Below are positions 17,023 through 24,749 of a stretch of 42,552 nt of DNA, one piece after another; position 1 is the stretch's first letter; every line of letters starts with the position of its first letter. Below the pieces are notes generated by a model. It made no database searches. It saw only the letters and a program-made list of their open reading frames with translations, and had not been told where the DNA came from. The translations under genes and the position numbers were made by a program. The stretch is from Pleomorphomonas sp. T1.2MG-36 (lineage in GTDB: Bacteria; Pseudomonadota; Alphaproteobacteria; Rhizobiales; Pleomorphomonadaceae): contig NZ_CATNLY010000003.1 of assembly GCF_950100655.1 (NCBI RefSeq), positions 1-42,552 on the forward strand, written 5' to 3'.

Positions 17023-17841
17023 GTGTGTTCAATGCCTTCTAGCAATCCTATCGGCCTGACCTCCGGTCAGGTCCAGAGCTTCATTGACGACGGTTTCGTC
17101 AGGATCGACAACGCCTTCAGCACGGACCTTGCACGGCAATGCAGGGACGAGCTATGGGCGGAGATCGGCCTGTCGCCGAGCGAGCCCGAGACGTGGGTCC
17201 GCCCCGTCATTCGGGTGGCGTCGAAATCCTCGCGCCCCTTCGTGGACGTCGCCAACACGCCCCAGCTCGTGAAAGCCTACGACCAGTTGGTCGGCGAGGG
17301 TCGCTGGCGCGCGCCCATGGGCTTGGGAACCTTCCCCATCCGCTTTCCCTCGCCGGACGCCCCCGGCGATGACGGCTGGCATGTGGACATGAGCTTCGGC
17401 GACAGCCCGGACTTCATGGAGTGGCGGGCCAATGTGAAGAGCAGCGGACGCGCCTTGCTGATGCTGTTCCTGTTCTCCGATGTCGGCCCCAACGACGCGC
17501 CGACCCGGATCCGGAAAGGCTCGCACGCCGTCATCGCGCGCGAGCTGCTGCCCCATGGCGAAAGGGGCGCGACGCTGAGGCAGTTGTCGGCGGACGGCTA
17601 CGCCTCCACGGAAGGCTGCGAGGAGGAACTGGCGACCGGGGCGGCAGGCACCGTCTTCCTGTGCCACCCGTTCGTCGTCCATGCGGCGCAACCGCATCGG
17701 GGCAAGGAGCCGCGCTTCATGGCCCAGCCGCCGCTGCTGCCGAGGGGCGAGTTCGATCCCGCCCTGCCGCCCTCCCCGGTGCAGATCGCCATCCGCCGGG
17801 CCTGCGGGCTGACCTTCCCCGAGGTGGGAACGCCGGGGTAA
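17023..17841 (+). CDS. Phytanoyl-CoA dioxygenase (PhyH) family protein
   Basis: This 272-aa Fe(II)/2-oxoglutarate-dependent oxygenase-like protein has the metal triad HVDMSFGD (His and Asp at about residues 124 and 126) and a distal His in FVVHAAQPHRG, with the arginine/serine region that normally holds 2-oxoglutarate nearby. PhyH proteins hydroxylate lipids or secondary metabolites; the substrate is unknown. GTG 17023 follows AAGGA closely; ATG 17032 is an alternative with longer spacing. The gene stands alone and ends in a strong hairpin. Confidence 0.8.
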   Translation: MCSMPSSNPIGLTSGQVQSFIDDGFVRIDNAFSTDLARQCRDELWAEIGLSPSEPETWVRPVIRVASKSSRPFVDVANTPQLVKAYDQLVGEGRWRAPMGLGTFPIRFPSPDAPGDDGWHVDMSFGDSPDFMEWRANVKSSGRALLMLFLFSDVGPNDAPTRIRKGSHAVIARELLPHGERGATLRQLSADGYASTEGCEEELATGAAGTVFLCHPFVVHAAQPHRGKEPRFMAQPPLLPRGEFDPALPPSPVQIAIRRACGLTFPEVGTPG

Positions 17842-17885
17842 GCCAGGTCGCCTCGCGCCGAGGCGCGGACATCCGCAAGCACCAT

Positions 17886-17922
17886 CCGCCGCCGGTTCGA
17901 AAGGGCCGGCGGCGGTGGCGTG
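17886..17922 (+). terminator. Terminator-like hairpin after the PhyH gene
   Basis: CCGCCGCCGG-TTCGAAAGGG-CCGGCGGCGG with trailing TGGCGTGTT. Same stem as the hairpin at 13541. Confidence 0.6.
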
Positions 17923-17982
17923 TTGGGGGGCCTTCGGCCCTGTCGTTGGGGAGCCCGATATTGCCCTCCGCGCCTCATTCTG

Positions 17983-18252
17983 CCTGAGGTCCTCGCCTGC
18001 GCGAGGATGACAGAAAATTGATAGAAAACAATGATTTGCTCATGCTTTCAGTACACTTCCGGAACGAAGGCTCCCCACCCGCATCATGCTGCCATCCTTG
18101 AGCAGGCCGCTTGAGCTCGCGCACGAAATCAGGGTCCACCTCAAGCCGGAAATGGCGATCGGCCGATATAAGGCTCCACCTCCCTCTATATAGATTTGTC
18201 ATCCTCGCGCAGGCCGCTTGAATTCGCGAGCGAATTCAAGGTGTACCTCAGG
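17983..18252. repeat. Three palindromes, two of the long nested class
   Basis: An inverted short copy lies at 17983-18011. A decayed long copy lies at 18091-18145, and a long copy at 18198-18252. In the long class the 3' stem arm is replaced by a second palindrome, CTTGAATTCG-CGAG-CGAATTCAAG (18217-18240), before ACCTCAGG. Confidence 0.8.
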
Positions 18253-18315
18253 CAGGAGGAGGCTCGCCGCCGATATAGGGCTCCCCTTCCCTCCTCACTC
18301 CACCACTCGCAGCAG

Positions 18316-18343
18316 TTGACAAATCCCGCCCCCGCGCTAGCCT
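18316..18343 (+). promoter_or_regulatory. Candidate promoter for the leader/nucleotidyltransferase unit
   Basis: TTGACA (18316-18321), 16 bp, then TAGCCT (18338-18343). The predicted start would fall at or just before the ATG at 18350, so the leader peptide would be translated from a leaderless or very short 5' end, as known for rhizobial trpL. Confidence 0.5.
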
Positions 18344-18349
18344 CCCTCC

Positions 18350-18415
18350 ATGGCCACCACGCTCTCCCTCTCGACGTCCTCGACCACCGCCGCGCGGCGG
18401 TTGGTTGCGTCATGA
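18350..18415 (+). CDS. Candidate leader peptide (21 aa, Thr/Ser/Leu-rich)
   Basis: ATG to TGA encodes MATTLSLSTSSTTAARRLVA plus a final serine: five threonines and five serines in 21 residues. It overlaps the perfect palindrome ACCGCCGCGCGGCGGT (18386-18401) and is followed 28 bp later by a clear intrinsic terminator and then a nucleotidyltransferase gene. This is the layout of a transcription attenuator in which ribosome stalling decides read-through. The signal (threonine, serine or an antibiotic) is unknown. Confidence 0.5.
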   Translation: MATTLSLSTSSTTAARRLVAS

Positions 18416-18443
18416 GCTAGCGTGGCTTCAGACGAGACCGATC

Positions 18444-18471
18444 GACCCGCCGGATGCGAGCGGGTCTTTTT
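18444..18471 (+). terminator. Intrinsic terminator upstream of the nucleotidyltransferase
   Basis: GACCCGC-CGGATGCGA-GCGGGTC followed by TTTTT. It sits between the candidate leader peptide and the gene starting at 18508, so it would act as an attenuator. Confidence 0.8.
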
Positions 18472-18507
18472 GTGCCTGCCGCGTCCCGCCCGATGGAGGA
18501 CGACAGC

Positions 18508-19263
18508 ATGCAGAAGGATCGCATCGACGCCGCGTTGGCGGCCGGCCGCAAATGCCTTGCCACCCGCTTCACGGGCGCATCGCACCTGTTCGTGGCCGGC
18601 TCGATCCTGCGCGGCGACGGCAACGCCTTCTCCGACATCGACATGGTCGTCCTCTATCCCAGGCTCGAGCGGGCATGGCGGGAGTCCTTCCATCTCGACG
18701 GCTTTCCCATCGAGGCCTTCGTGCAGGATCCCGAAACGCTCGCCTACTTCTTGCAGAACGACGCCGAGCGCGGCGTTCCCGTCATGGTCGACATGGTGGC
18801 GAACGGCGTCATCCTCGGTGACGCGCCGGCCGAGGCCGCCGTCCTGCAGCAACGCGCGCGGCAGGTGCTCGCCACCGGGCCGAAGCCGCTCGCCGGCGCG
18901 CCGCTCGATGCCCTGCGCTACACCCTGACCGACCTTGCCGACGACCTGCGCGCCGAACGCCCGCCCGCCGAGATCGCCGCCACCGCCGCGCAGCTTTACC
19001 CGCGCCTGATCGACCTGATGTTGCTCGGGCGTGGCCATTGGACCGGCAACGGCAAATGGGGCCCTCGCCTGCTCCATCGGCTCGACCCGCGCCTTGCCGA
19101 GGCGGCCACCGAGGCGTTCAAGGGCGCGGTGCTCGGCAAGCCGGCCGCGCTGCTGTCGCTGACCGATCGGGAGCTGGCCCGCCACGGCGGCGGCTGTTTC
19201 GACGGCTACCGATCCGATGCGGCCATGAGCGCGCGGCTGCCCTCCGGCGACGTCCCCCATTGA
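18508..19263 (+). CDS. Nucleotidyltransferase-domain protein (Pol-beta superfamily)
   Basis: This 251-aa protein carries the core GSILRGDGNAFSDIDMVV (residues about 31-48): the GS turn and the D-x-D metal ligands of nucleotidyltransferases that attach NMP to proteins, RNA or aminoglycosides. The remainder is helical with a LGRGHWTGNGKWGPRLLHRL segment. The target is unknown; aminoglycoside adenylyltransferase-like function is one option but not supported by any specific motif. ATG 18508 has a strong GGAGGA seven bases upstream, itself downstream of a terminator, suggesting attenuation control. Confidence 0.75.
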   Translation: MQKDRIDAALAAGRKCLATRFTGASHLFVAGSILRGDGNAFSDIDMVVLYPRLERAWRESFHLDGFPIEAFVQDPETLAYFLQNDAERGVPVMVDMVANGVILGDAPAEAAVLQQRARQVLATGPKPLAGAPLDALRYTLTDLADDLRAERPPAEIAATAAQLYPRLIDLMLLGRGHWTGNGKWGPRLLHRLDPRLAEAATEAFKGAVLGKPAALLSLTDRELARHGGGCFDGYRSDAAMSARLPSGDVPH

Positions 19264-19335
19264 CGGCGCGGCGTTTCATCACGATAGGTCGGGGCGAACA
19301 GGCGGGCACCGCCACACCCACGACAGGAGCGAACC

Positions 19336-19569
19336 GTGAGCCAACCGACCTTAGAAGACGCCATGGAGCAGGTTTACGCCTCCCTGCAGGCGGACAACTC
19401 CGATCTCGACCTGCACATCGCCGCGCTCAAGGCGGCGCTGGCCGAGGCGGGCGTGAAGGAAGCCGTCTTCGATCCGACCCGGCTCCCGCAGGGCAACCGC
19501 TCCGGCCGCAAGCTGATGCAGGCCTACTTCCGCCAGCGCGGCGTGACGGTGACGTTCGCCAGCGCCTGA
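19336..19569 (+). CDS. Small hypothetical protein
   Basis: This 77-aa protein has a GTG start preceded by CAGGAG. It looks helical and acidic in the first 45 residues (LEDAMEQVYASLQADNSDLD), with a basic second part (RSGRKLMQAYFRQRG). There is no signal peptide or known family. It lies 72 bp after the nucleotidyltransferase on the same strand and may be co-transcribed. Confidence 0.55.
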   Translation: MSQPTLEDAMEQVYASLQADNSDLDLHIAALKAALAEAGVKEAVFDPTRLPQGNRSGRKLMQAYFRQRGVTVTFASA

Positions 19570-19642
19570 GCGCGTCCGGACATGGCGCTTCCGGCGCCGG
19601 CTCCATCCCAATGCATGCAGCGGCGGCTCCCTTCGGCCGTCG

Positions 19643-20116
19643 TCACTCCGCCGGTCGCGCGCGATACCGCAGATGGATCAGCGGATAGGGCCGCCCCTGT
19701 CCGTCGAGCGGCGAGCGGCCGGTCGCCTCGAAGCCGATGCGCCGATAGAACCCGGCGGCGTCGAGGTTCTGCTCGTTCACGTCGGTGGTCAGGGCTGGAT
19801 GGTCGGCGAGCGCCGCTTGCACAAGGGCCTTGCCGATGCCCTTGCCGCGCTGGTCCGGATCGACGAACAGCGCTTCGAGATGCCCGTCCTGCAGGACCAT
19901 GAAGCCCTGCGGCGTGTCGGACGCATCGACGGCCAGCACGAAGCTCACCTCGGGAAAGAAGGCGGCAACCTCGCGCTCGATGGCCGCCCTGTCCTCGGGC
20001 AGGAGGAAATCGTGGGTGGCGTCGACGGCCCGGCGCCAGATGTCGAGGATGCGGTCGACATCGCGACCGGACGATGGGCGAAGCTTGAACATGCCGCTTC
20101 TTACCGTCTCGGCCAT
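19643..20116 (-). CDS. GNAT-family N-acetyltransferase (YjaB-like)
   Basis: This 157-aa protein transfers an acetyl group from acetyl-CoA. Its opening (KLRPSSGRDVDRILDIWRRA then VDATHDFLLPED) matches the YjaB-like group. The CoA-binding loop is VDPDQRGKGIGKAL (about residues 92-105), followed by DVNEQNLDAAGFYRRIGFE. The substrate is unknown. Start 20116 is chosen; ATG 20092 (MFKLRPSS) is plausible. Confidence 0.85.
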   Translation of the reverse strand: MAETVRSGMFKLRPSSGRDVDRILDIWRRAVDATHDFLLPEDRAAIEREVAAFFPEVSFVLAVDASDTPQGFMVLQDGHLEALFVDPDQRGKGIGKALVQAALADHPALTTDVNEQNLDAAGFYRRIGFEATGRSPLDGQGRPYPLIHLRYRARPAE

Positions 20117-20282
20117 CGATCCGCCACGGCCATTCGTTTCCGGCAGATGAGGCCGCCGCCTCTGTCGACATGAGGGATCTCGGGCAAGCCGCCGACATGC
20201 CCTCACCCCGCCCGATACACGCATAAGACCGCACTCGCGCGCGCCGCAACCCTGATAACATCAGGGCGGGAGGATCGGTCTC

Positions 20283-20852
20283 ATGATGCTGACGACGGGG
20301 CAACTGCGCGACACGCTCGCCACCGTGCTCGATCTGGTGGAGCGGGAGGGGAGCTTCGACTACCGCCTGATCGGCACCGCCGCCGACCTGCTGCGCGGCG
20401 TGCCGCTGCAGCCGGCCGACGTGGATTTCCTGGTCAGGACGCGCGCCGAGATCGACACCTTCGCCCGGGCGCTCGCCGCCTTCCGCTGCCTGACGCCGCC
20501 GACATGGCTGGACTGCGGCGGGCAATATTACGCCGCCTACGAGGTGGACGGCGTCGAGGTCGACGCCAGCACGGTGGAGACGCCCACCGAATCCGGCTTC
20601 ATCGAGGCCCGGGGCAGCGGCCCGTGGACGCATTTCCGCGAGATCGAGATGGGCGAGAGAAGCATCAAGGCGGTGGCGCCCGAACTGAGGCTGGCCACCG
20701 AACTTTCCCGCGACCGCCAGGACAAGGCGGCCCTCATCGCCCGCTGGCTGCACGACCACGGCCACGACGCCGCGCTTCTGACCAACGCCCTCGACGCCCA
20801 CGGCATCGCCGCCGACGCACGTGCGCCGGTGCTGGCGATCATCGCCGGCTGA
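20283..20852 (+). CDS. Nucleotidyltransferase-like protein (MNT/AbiEii-like fold)
   Basis: This 189-aa protein includes YRLIGTAADLLRGVPLQPADVDFLV (residues about 21-45), resembling the G-[ST]-A-L...D-[IV]-D-F core of minimal nucleotidyltransferases, with a third acid in VEVDAST. The C-terminus (LSRDRQDKAALIARWL) resembles the helix after the core in AbiEii-type proteins. It could be a nucleotidyl-modifying enzyme or toxin, but no antitoxin is adjacent. A GGAGG site precedes the start; ATG 20286 is also possible. Confidence 0.6.
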   Translation: MMLTTGQLRDTLATVLDLVEREGSFDYRLIGTAADLLRGVPLQPADVDFLVRTRAEIDTFARALAAFRCLTPPTWLDCGGQYYAAYEVDGVEVDASTVETPTESGFIEARGSGPWTHFREIEMGERSIKAVAPELRLATELSRDRQDKAALIARWLHDHGHDAALLTNALDAHGIAADARAPVLAIIAG

Positions 20853-20904
20853 GGGGCGGGCCGCGAAACCCGGACCTCGCCGCCGCGCCAATCGACCGCC
20901 GCTC

Positions 20905-21513
20905 TCAGGCGCAATCGGCCAGCCTGGCGGCGAACATCGCCTCTCCGATCGCCCGCGCCTTGTCGAGCAAGGCATCCGGAGCGCCTTCATCCGACAGAAG
21001 CAGCAGGTTCGACGACGCCACCGGTGCGCCGCAATAGTCGAAGATGCCATGCTCGATCTGCGCCTTCATCGCCTCGGCATAGCCGTGCCGGTCGTAGGTG
21101 CGCCGGCCAGCGCCGCCGATGGCGATCAGGTGGACCGGCAGGCGGCCCAACTTCTTCACGATGCCCCGGCCCGGCCTGTCGTCATAGGCCCAGCCGTTGG
21201 TGAACACCCGGTCGATCCATCCCTTCATGAGGGCGGGCATCGACCACCAGTAGACCGGATAGACCAGCGCCAGCGCATCGGACCGGTCGAGCCGGGCCTG
21301 TTCGGCCACCACCTCCGGTGAGGGATCGGCCTCGCGCAGGAGAACGGCGGCGTCCCGCGCGGTGAAGCGCGGATCGAAACCCTCCGCCGCGAGGTCGACG
21401 ATCTCGAAACTGTGCCGGTCGCAGGACGCGACCAGCCCTTCCGACACCTTGCGCGCGATCGCCTGCGTCAGCGACCCGCGAACGGGATTGGAAACGACGA
21501 TGGTGGCGTGCAT
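20905..21513 (-). CDS. NAD(P)H-dependent oxidoreductase, flavodoxin-like fold (KefF/NQO1 type)
   Basis: This 202-aa FMN- or FAD-binding quinone-reductase-like protein has an N-terminal ATIVVSNPVRGSLTQAIA phosphate loop, LVYPVYWWSMPALMKGWIDRVFTNGWAY at about residues 83-110 (family signature), and IAIGGAGRRTYDRHGY. It reduces quinones or electrophiles with NAD(P)H. GGAG precedes the ATG. It is divergent from a TetR gene, with a 35-bp palindrome in the gap, so it is probably induced by an electrophilic compound. Confidence 0.9.
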   Translation of the reverse strand: MHATIVVSNPVRGSLTQAIARKVSEGLVASCDRHSFEIVDLAAEGFDPRFTARDAAVLLREADPSPEVVAEQARLDRSDALALVYPVYWWSMPALMKGWIDRVFTNGWAYDDRPGRGIVKKLGRLPVHLIAIGGAGRRTYDRHGYAEAMKAQIEHGIFDYCGAPVASSNLLLLSDEGAPDALLDKARAIGEAMFAARLADCA

Positions 21514-21555
21514 GACATTTCTCCTGCCGGGTCGATTGCGCGGCGCTGGTTGCGG

Positions 21556-21590
21556 CTATATACTTTAGGTAAGTTACCTTTGGTATATAG
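21556..21590. promoter_or_regulatory. Operator between oxidoreductase and TetR genes
   Basis: Imperfect 35-bp palindrome centred on G21573. The left arm reads CTATATACTTTAGGTAA and the right arm is its complement except for three central positions of the arm. It ends three bases before the tetR ATG, so repressor binding would block both divergent promoters. Confidence 0.75.
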
Positions 21591-21593
21591 TGG

Positions 21594-22202
21594 ATGTCAA
21601 TGGCCCTGCCTCCAGCCGCGCCGCCCAAGCGCATTCGCCTCAGCCGCGCGGAGCGGCTGCGTCATCTCATCGACATCTCCTGGCGGGTCGTTCGCGAGGA
21701 AGGCACCGATGCGCTCACTCTGCCTCGGCTCGCTCAGGTGGCGGGCGTGGCAAAGCCGGTGGTCTACGACCATTTCGGCACCCGCAACGGCTTGCTGGCA
21801 AAGCTCTATCAGGATTTCGACCTGCGGCAGACCGCCGTGATCGACGCGGCGCTCGCCGTCAGCGGACCGACCCTCACGGACAAGGCCACGGTCATTGCCG
21901 CGTCCTATGTCGACTGCGTGCTGACGCAGGGCCGCGAGATGCCGGGCATTCTCTCCGCGCTGGCCGGCTCGCCGGAACTGGAGCGGATCAAGAAGGATTA
22001 CCAGCTCGCCTTCATCGAAAAGTGCCGAGAGATCCTCGCGCCCTTCGCTGGCGGGCGGGGCATGGGCAACGCAGGTTTCTGGGCCATGCTCGGCGCGGCC
22101 GACGCGCTGTCCCAAGCCGCAGCCTCGGCCGACATAATGCCGGAGGAAGCAAAGGCGGAGCTTTCCGAGATCATCATGTCGATGACCGGCCGCCAGTCCT
22201 GA
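21594..22202 (+). CDS. TetR-family regulator of the divergent oxidoreductase
   Basis: This 202-aa protein has an N-terminal helix-turn-helix (residues about 16-65: RHLIDISWRVVREEGTDALT then AGVAKPVVYDHFGTRNGLL). The C-terminal domain is helical and its ligand is unknown. It lies head-to-head with the NAD(P)H oxidoreductase gene and overlaps its own operator region. ATG 21600 is an alternative start. Confidence 0.88.
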   Translation: MSMALPPAAPPKRIRLSRAERLRHLIDISWRVVREEGTDALTLPRLAQVAGVAKPVVYDHFGTRNGLLAKLYQDFDLRQTAVIDAALAVSGPTLTDKATVIAASYVDCVLTQGREMPGILSALAGSPELERIKKDYQLAFIEKCREILAPFAGGRGMGNAGFWAMLGAADALSQAAASADIMPEEAKAELSEIIMSMTGRQS

Positions 22203-22295
22203 GCCGGGCGCGGCATCGGGCTGGAACCTCGGCCGGCAGTGCATCCGCCGTCGCCTTGTGGAGGGCGCCCGATATCAGCTCCATGCTCTTTGCGG

Positions 22296-22511
22296 CCCGA
22301 GGTCCTGCGCCTCACGCGCAGGATGACGATTTATATAGAGAGAACAGCGGGATAATCCGCCCACGAGCCCCGCGCCCTGATTGCCTGCCCTTATGGAAGG
22401 CGCAACGTCGCGCGCCGGGCGCATCGCCATACCCCTTTGTTTTATATCAATACATTGTCATCCTCGCGCAGGCCGCTTGAATTCGCGCGCGAATTCAAGG
22501 TGGACCTCAGG
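22296..22511. repeat. Tail-to-tail palindrome pair, second member of the long class
   Basis: The inverted copy at 22296-22327 has stem CCTGCGC/GCGCAGG. The forward long copy at 22457-22511 contains a perfect 24-bp palindrome (22476-22499) built of CTTGAATTCGCG and its complement. They are joined by the spacer beginning ATTTATATAGAG. Confidence 0.85.
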
Positions 22512-22546
22512 CAGGATGGAACGATCGGCCCATATAGGCCTCCCCT

Positions 22547-22987
22547 TCACCTCCGCCGCAGCCGCCCGCTCAGCCTGAAGCCGTCGCGCAGACTGAGGGA
22601 CAGGAGGAAGAGGTTGGTCGCCCCGGCCACCAGCTCGATCGCCTGCACGGCGTAGAAGCTCACGTCGAACGCGCCGCCGCGCGCCTTCATGGCAAGGAAC
22701 AGCGCGGCGGGCACCAGGATCAACACCCCGTTGGCGGCGATGATCGGCATGCGCCGGAGCTTGACGCCGATCAGCCCGCCGCGCCGCCCTCGCGCCAGCT
22801 TGAGGCCCGACGCCCCCGTGGCCATCAGCGCAGGGATCAGCAGCAGGAAGCCCCAGGGAATGGCGGTCTTCACCAGGGTTACCGTCTCGGGCGTGCCGGC
22901 GAGTTCGGACACCGCCGTCGACAGCCAGAAGGCGGCGATGGTCAGCATGGCCAGCGTTCCGGCCAGCGGGTGGATCAGTGTCTTCAT
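22547..22987 (-). CDS. Hypothetical four-helix membrane protein
   Basis: This 146-aa protein has four probable membrane helices (about residues 8-28, 40-60, 80-100, 110-130) separated by short basic loops (KLARGRRGGLIGVKLRR). No family function is recognised. It is divergent from a MarR-type regulator with a perfect operator-like inverted repeat between them, so it is probably induced by the regulator's ligand. Confidence 0.75.
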   Translation of the reverse strand: MKTLIHPLAGTLAMLTIAAFWLSTAVSELAGTPETVTLVKTAIPWGFLLLIPALMATGASGLKLARGRRGGLIGVKLRRMPIIAANGVLILVPAALFLAMKARGGAFDVSFYAVQAIELVAGATNLFLLSLSLRDGFRLSGRLRRR

Positions 22988-23066
22988 GGTCGGTCACCCC
23001 GGACAGTCGACCCCTCGCCGCCTTGCATCGGTGGCGCCGAGGCCGTATCGTCATCAGGATGCATAT

Positions 23067-23084
23067 TTGACATCATAATGTCAA
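23067..23084. promoter_or_regulatory. MarR-type operator
   Basis: TTGACAT-CATA-ATGTCAA: perfect 7-bp arms with a 4-bp spacer, ten bases before the MarR start and in the gap shared with the divergent membrane-protein gene. Confidence 0.75.
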
Positions 23085-23093
23085 TTCGGATCG

Positions 23094-23576
23094 ATGATGC
23101 CAATGACCGAGCACAGCCGCACGCCCGCCGGAGACGCCCTCACCGGGCTGATCCTCACCCTGTTCCGGGCCAACAACCTGACGCTGACCTGGGGCGACCG
23201 CATGGTGGCGCCGCTGGGCCTGACCAGCGCCCGCTGGCAGATGCTGGGCGCCATCGCCTATGCCCGCCGGCCGCGCCCCGTGGCCTGGCTGGCGCGCGAC
23301 CTCGGCGCCAACCGGCAGAACGTGCAGCGCATCGTCAACGAGCTGGAAAAGGACGGCCTCGTCGCCTTCGAGCCCAACCCGCATCACAAGCGGGCCCACC
23401 TCGTGGTGCTCACCGACAAGGGGCGGCAGGCCTACGAGAAGGCGCTGCGCCTCTACACGCCCCGCGCCGCCGCCCTGGCCGACGGCCTCGCCACGGAAGA
23501 CATCGCCACCGCCCGCCGCGTGCTGGATACGCTCAGGGCAAGGCTGGAAGCGGAGGACGAGGGAACCGAGCGGTAG
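23094..23576 (+). CDS. MarR-family regulator
   Basis: This 160-aa winged-helix repressor has the recognition helix region VAWLARDLGANRQNVQRIVNELEKDGLV (about residues 63-90) and the wing FEPNPHHKRAHLVVLTDKG, with the usual DxR replaced by HHKR. It is probably a dimer that releases DNA when it binds a phenolic or similar ligand. It faces the membrane-protein gene. Start codons at 23094, 23097 and 23103 are all possible. Confidence 0.88.
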   Translation: MMPMTEHSRTPAGDALTGLILTLFRANNLTLTWGDRMVAPLGLTSARWQMLGAIAYARRPRPVAWLARDLGANRQNVQRIVNELEKDGLVAFEPNPHHKRAHLVVLTDKGRQAYEKALRLYTPRAAALADGLATEDIATARRVLDTLRARLEAEDEGTER

Positions 23577-23921
23577 CGGTCAATCCTAATGCAGTTCCAG
23601 CAAAAGTGGGTGCCGGTTTTGCATCGGCTTAAAACGGGAGAAGAGCGTCGACCGGGAGAAGCCGGCCGCGCGAGGCGCCGCCTCTGGTTCTCCACTGTCC
23701 AAAACTCAGCCTCAGGCCCCATCCGGATTAATGCTCATGCACAAAACGGATAGGATGTGCCTTCAGCACGCACAACCTTAACCAACCATCAACCTTAATT
23801 TGTAACCAATTGTTCGACGGGGTTCGCTGCTGGACCGGTCGACGCGAGCGCCAAGTCGATGACGGAAAGGCGCGGACCCGACGGTCCCGGCAGTCATCGG
23901 CCACCCAGGAAGGGGAAATTC
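23577..23921. other. Intergenic region with a rhizobial-type palindrome and AT-rich TTAACC motifs
   Basis: Positions 23592-23626 carry one copy of the common rhizobial palindrome (AGCAAAAGTGGGTGCCGGTT). At 23778 and 23795 there are two TTAA motifs, the first in TTAACC, in an AT-rich patch upstream of the outer-membrane protein gene; this is reminiscent of, but does not match, the TTAA-N7-TTAA CtrA box. No gene is seen. Confidence 0.5.
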
Positions 23922-24590
23922 ATGCGTCTCGCTTTTGCGGCCACGGTCGCAGCTCTCACGGTGTCGACGGCATCGGCCGCCGATATGGACGTGCTTCGGC
24001 CCAGTATTTCCGAGCAGCCGGCAACCACGCGGACCATCGACTGGACCGGCATGCAGTTCGGCGTCACCGGCGGCGGCGACCTGACGCGTGCCGATGGCAC
24101 CCTGTTCTTCAATGATACGAAAGACTTGCCCGGGGTGCATGTCAGCGTGTTCGCCGGCTACCAGGAGCAGGTCAACAACATCGTGCTCGGGTTGGAAGGC
24201 GACTTGTCCTATAACGGAGACAACGGCAAGACCTTAAACACGTTCGATGAGACCAACACCTATATCGGAACGGACCGGTACAGCACCGATTGGTCTGGCT
24301 CCATTCGCGGCCGCGTCGGTTATGCCTTCGACAACCTGCTGCTCTACACGACGGCCGGTTACGTGACGACGCGCGTCGTCGACGAATACAAGAGAGCCTC
24401 GAAGAGCGGCACCCTACACCACTACATGCAAGGCCTGACGGTCGGCGCCGGTGCCGATTATGCGTTCACCGAGAGCCTCTTCGGGCGTGCCGAATACCGC
24501 TACAACAAGTTCTTCGAGCGGCAGTTCGGCAACTGGGAAGCGGAACTCTCCCAGCATGTCGTCAGCGTCGGCGTCGGCATGAAGTTCTGA
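23922..24590 (+). CDS. Outer-membrane beta-barrel protein (Omp25/31-like)
   Basis: This 222-aa protein has a cleavable signal peptide (about 19 residues, STASA|AD) and an eight-stranded-barrel pattern: alternating hydrophobic strands such as VHVSVFAGYQ, WSGSIRGRVGYAF, LLLYTTAGYV and GLTVGAGADYAF, ending VVSVGVGMKF with the C-terminal Phe needed for BAM assembly. Similar proteins are abundant surface proteins in Rhizobiales. The start has AGGAAGGGG upstream. It is monocistronic and followed by a terminator. Confidence 0.88.
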   Translation: MRLAFAATVAALTVSTASAADMDVLRPSISEQPATTRTIDWTGMQFGVTGGGDLTRADGTLFFNDTKDLPGVHVSVFAGYQEQVNNIVLGLEGDLSYNGDNGKTLNTFDETNTYIGTDRYSTDWSGSIRGRVGYAFDNLLLYTTAGYVTTRVVDEYKRASKSGTLHHYMQGLTVGAGADYAFTESLFGRAEYRYNKFFERQFGNWEAELSQHVVSVGVGMKF

Positions 24591-24618
24591 GCCGGGCCAC
24601 TTTTCGAGACAGCGTCGC

Positions 24619-24650
24619 AACCGGTCGGAACCATCCGGCCGGTTTTCTCG
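24619..24650 (+). terminator. Intrinsic terminator of the outer-membrane protein gene
   Basis: AACCGG (24619-24624) pairs with CCGGTT (24639-24644), with inner GGA/TCC pairing, followed by TTCTCG. Confidence 0.7.
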
Positions 24651-24749
24651 TTGCAGGAGCCTCGGCCGGTGACGCGTCCGCCCTCGCCATGTGGAGCGGG
24701 CCCGACATTACCCTCCCCGCCCCTTCCTACCGCCCACCGTCGCAGCCCC

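Noticed and set aside
18508..19263. Named aminoglycoside adenylyltransferase
   Set aside because: Only the general GS...DxD nucleotidyltransferase core is visible; no subclass motif supports a resistance name.
23778..23798. CtrA binding site
   Set aside because: The two TTAA motifs are 13 bp apart, not 7; only half-site similarity.
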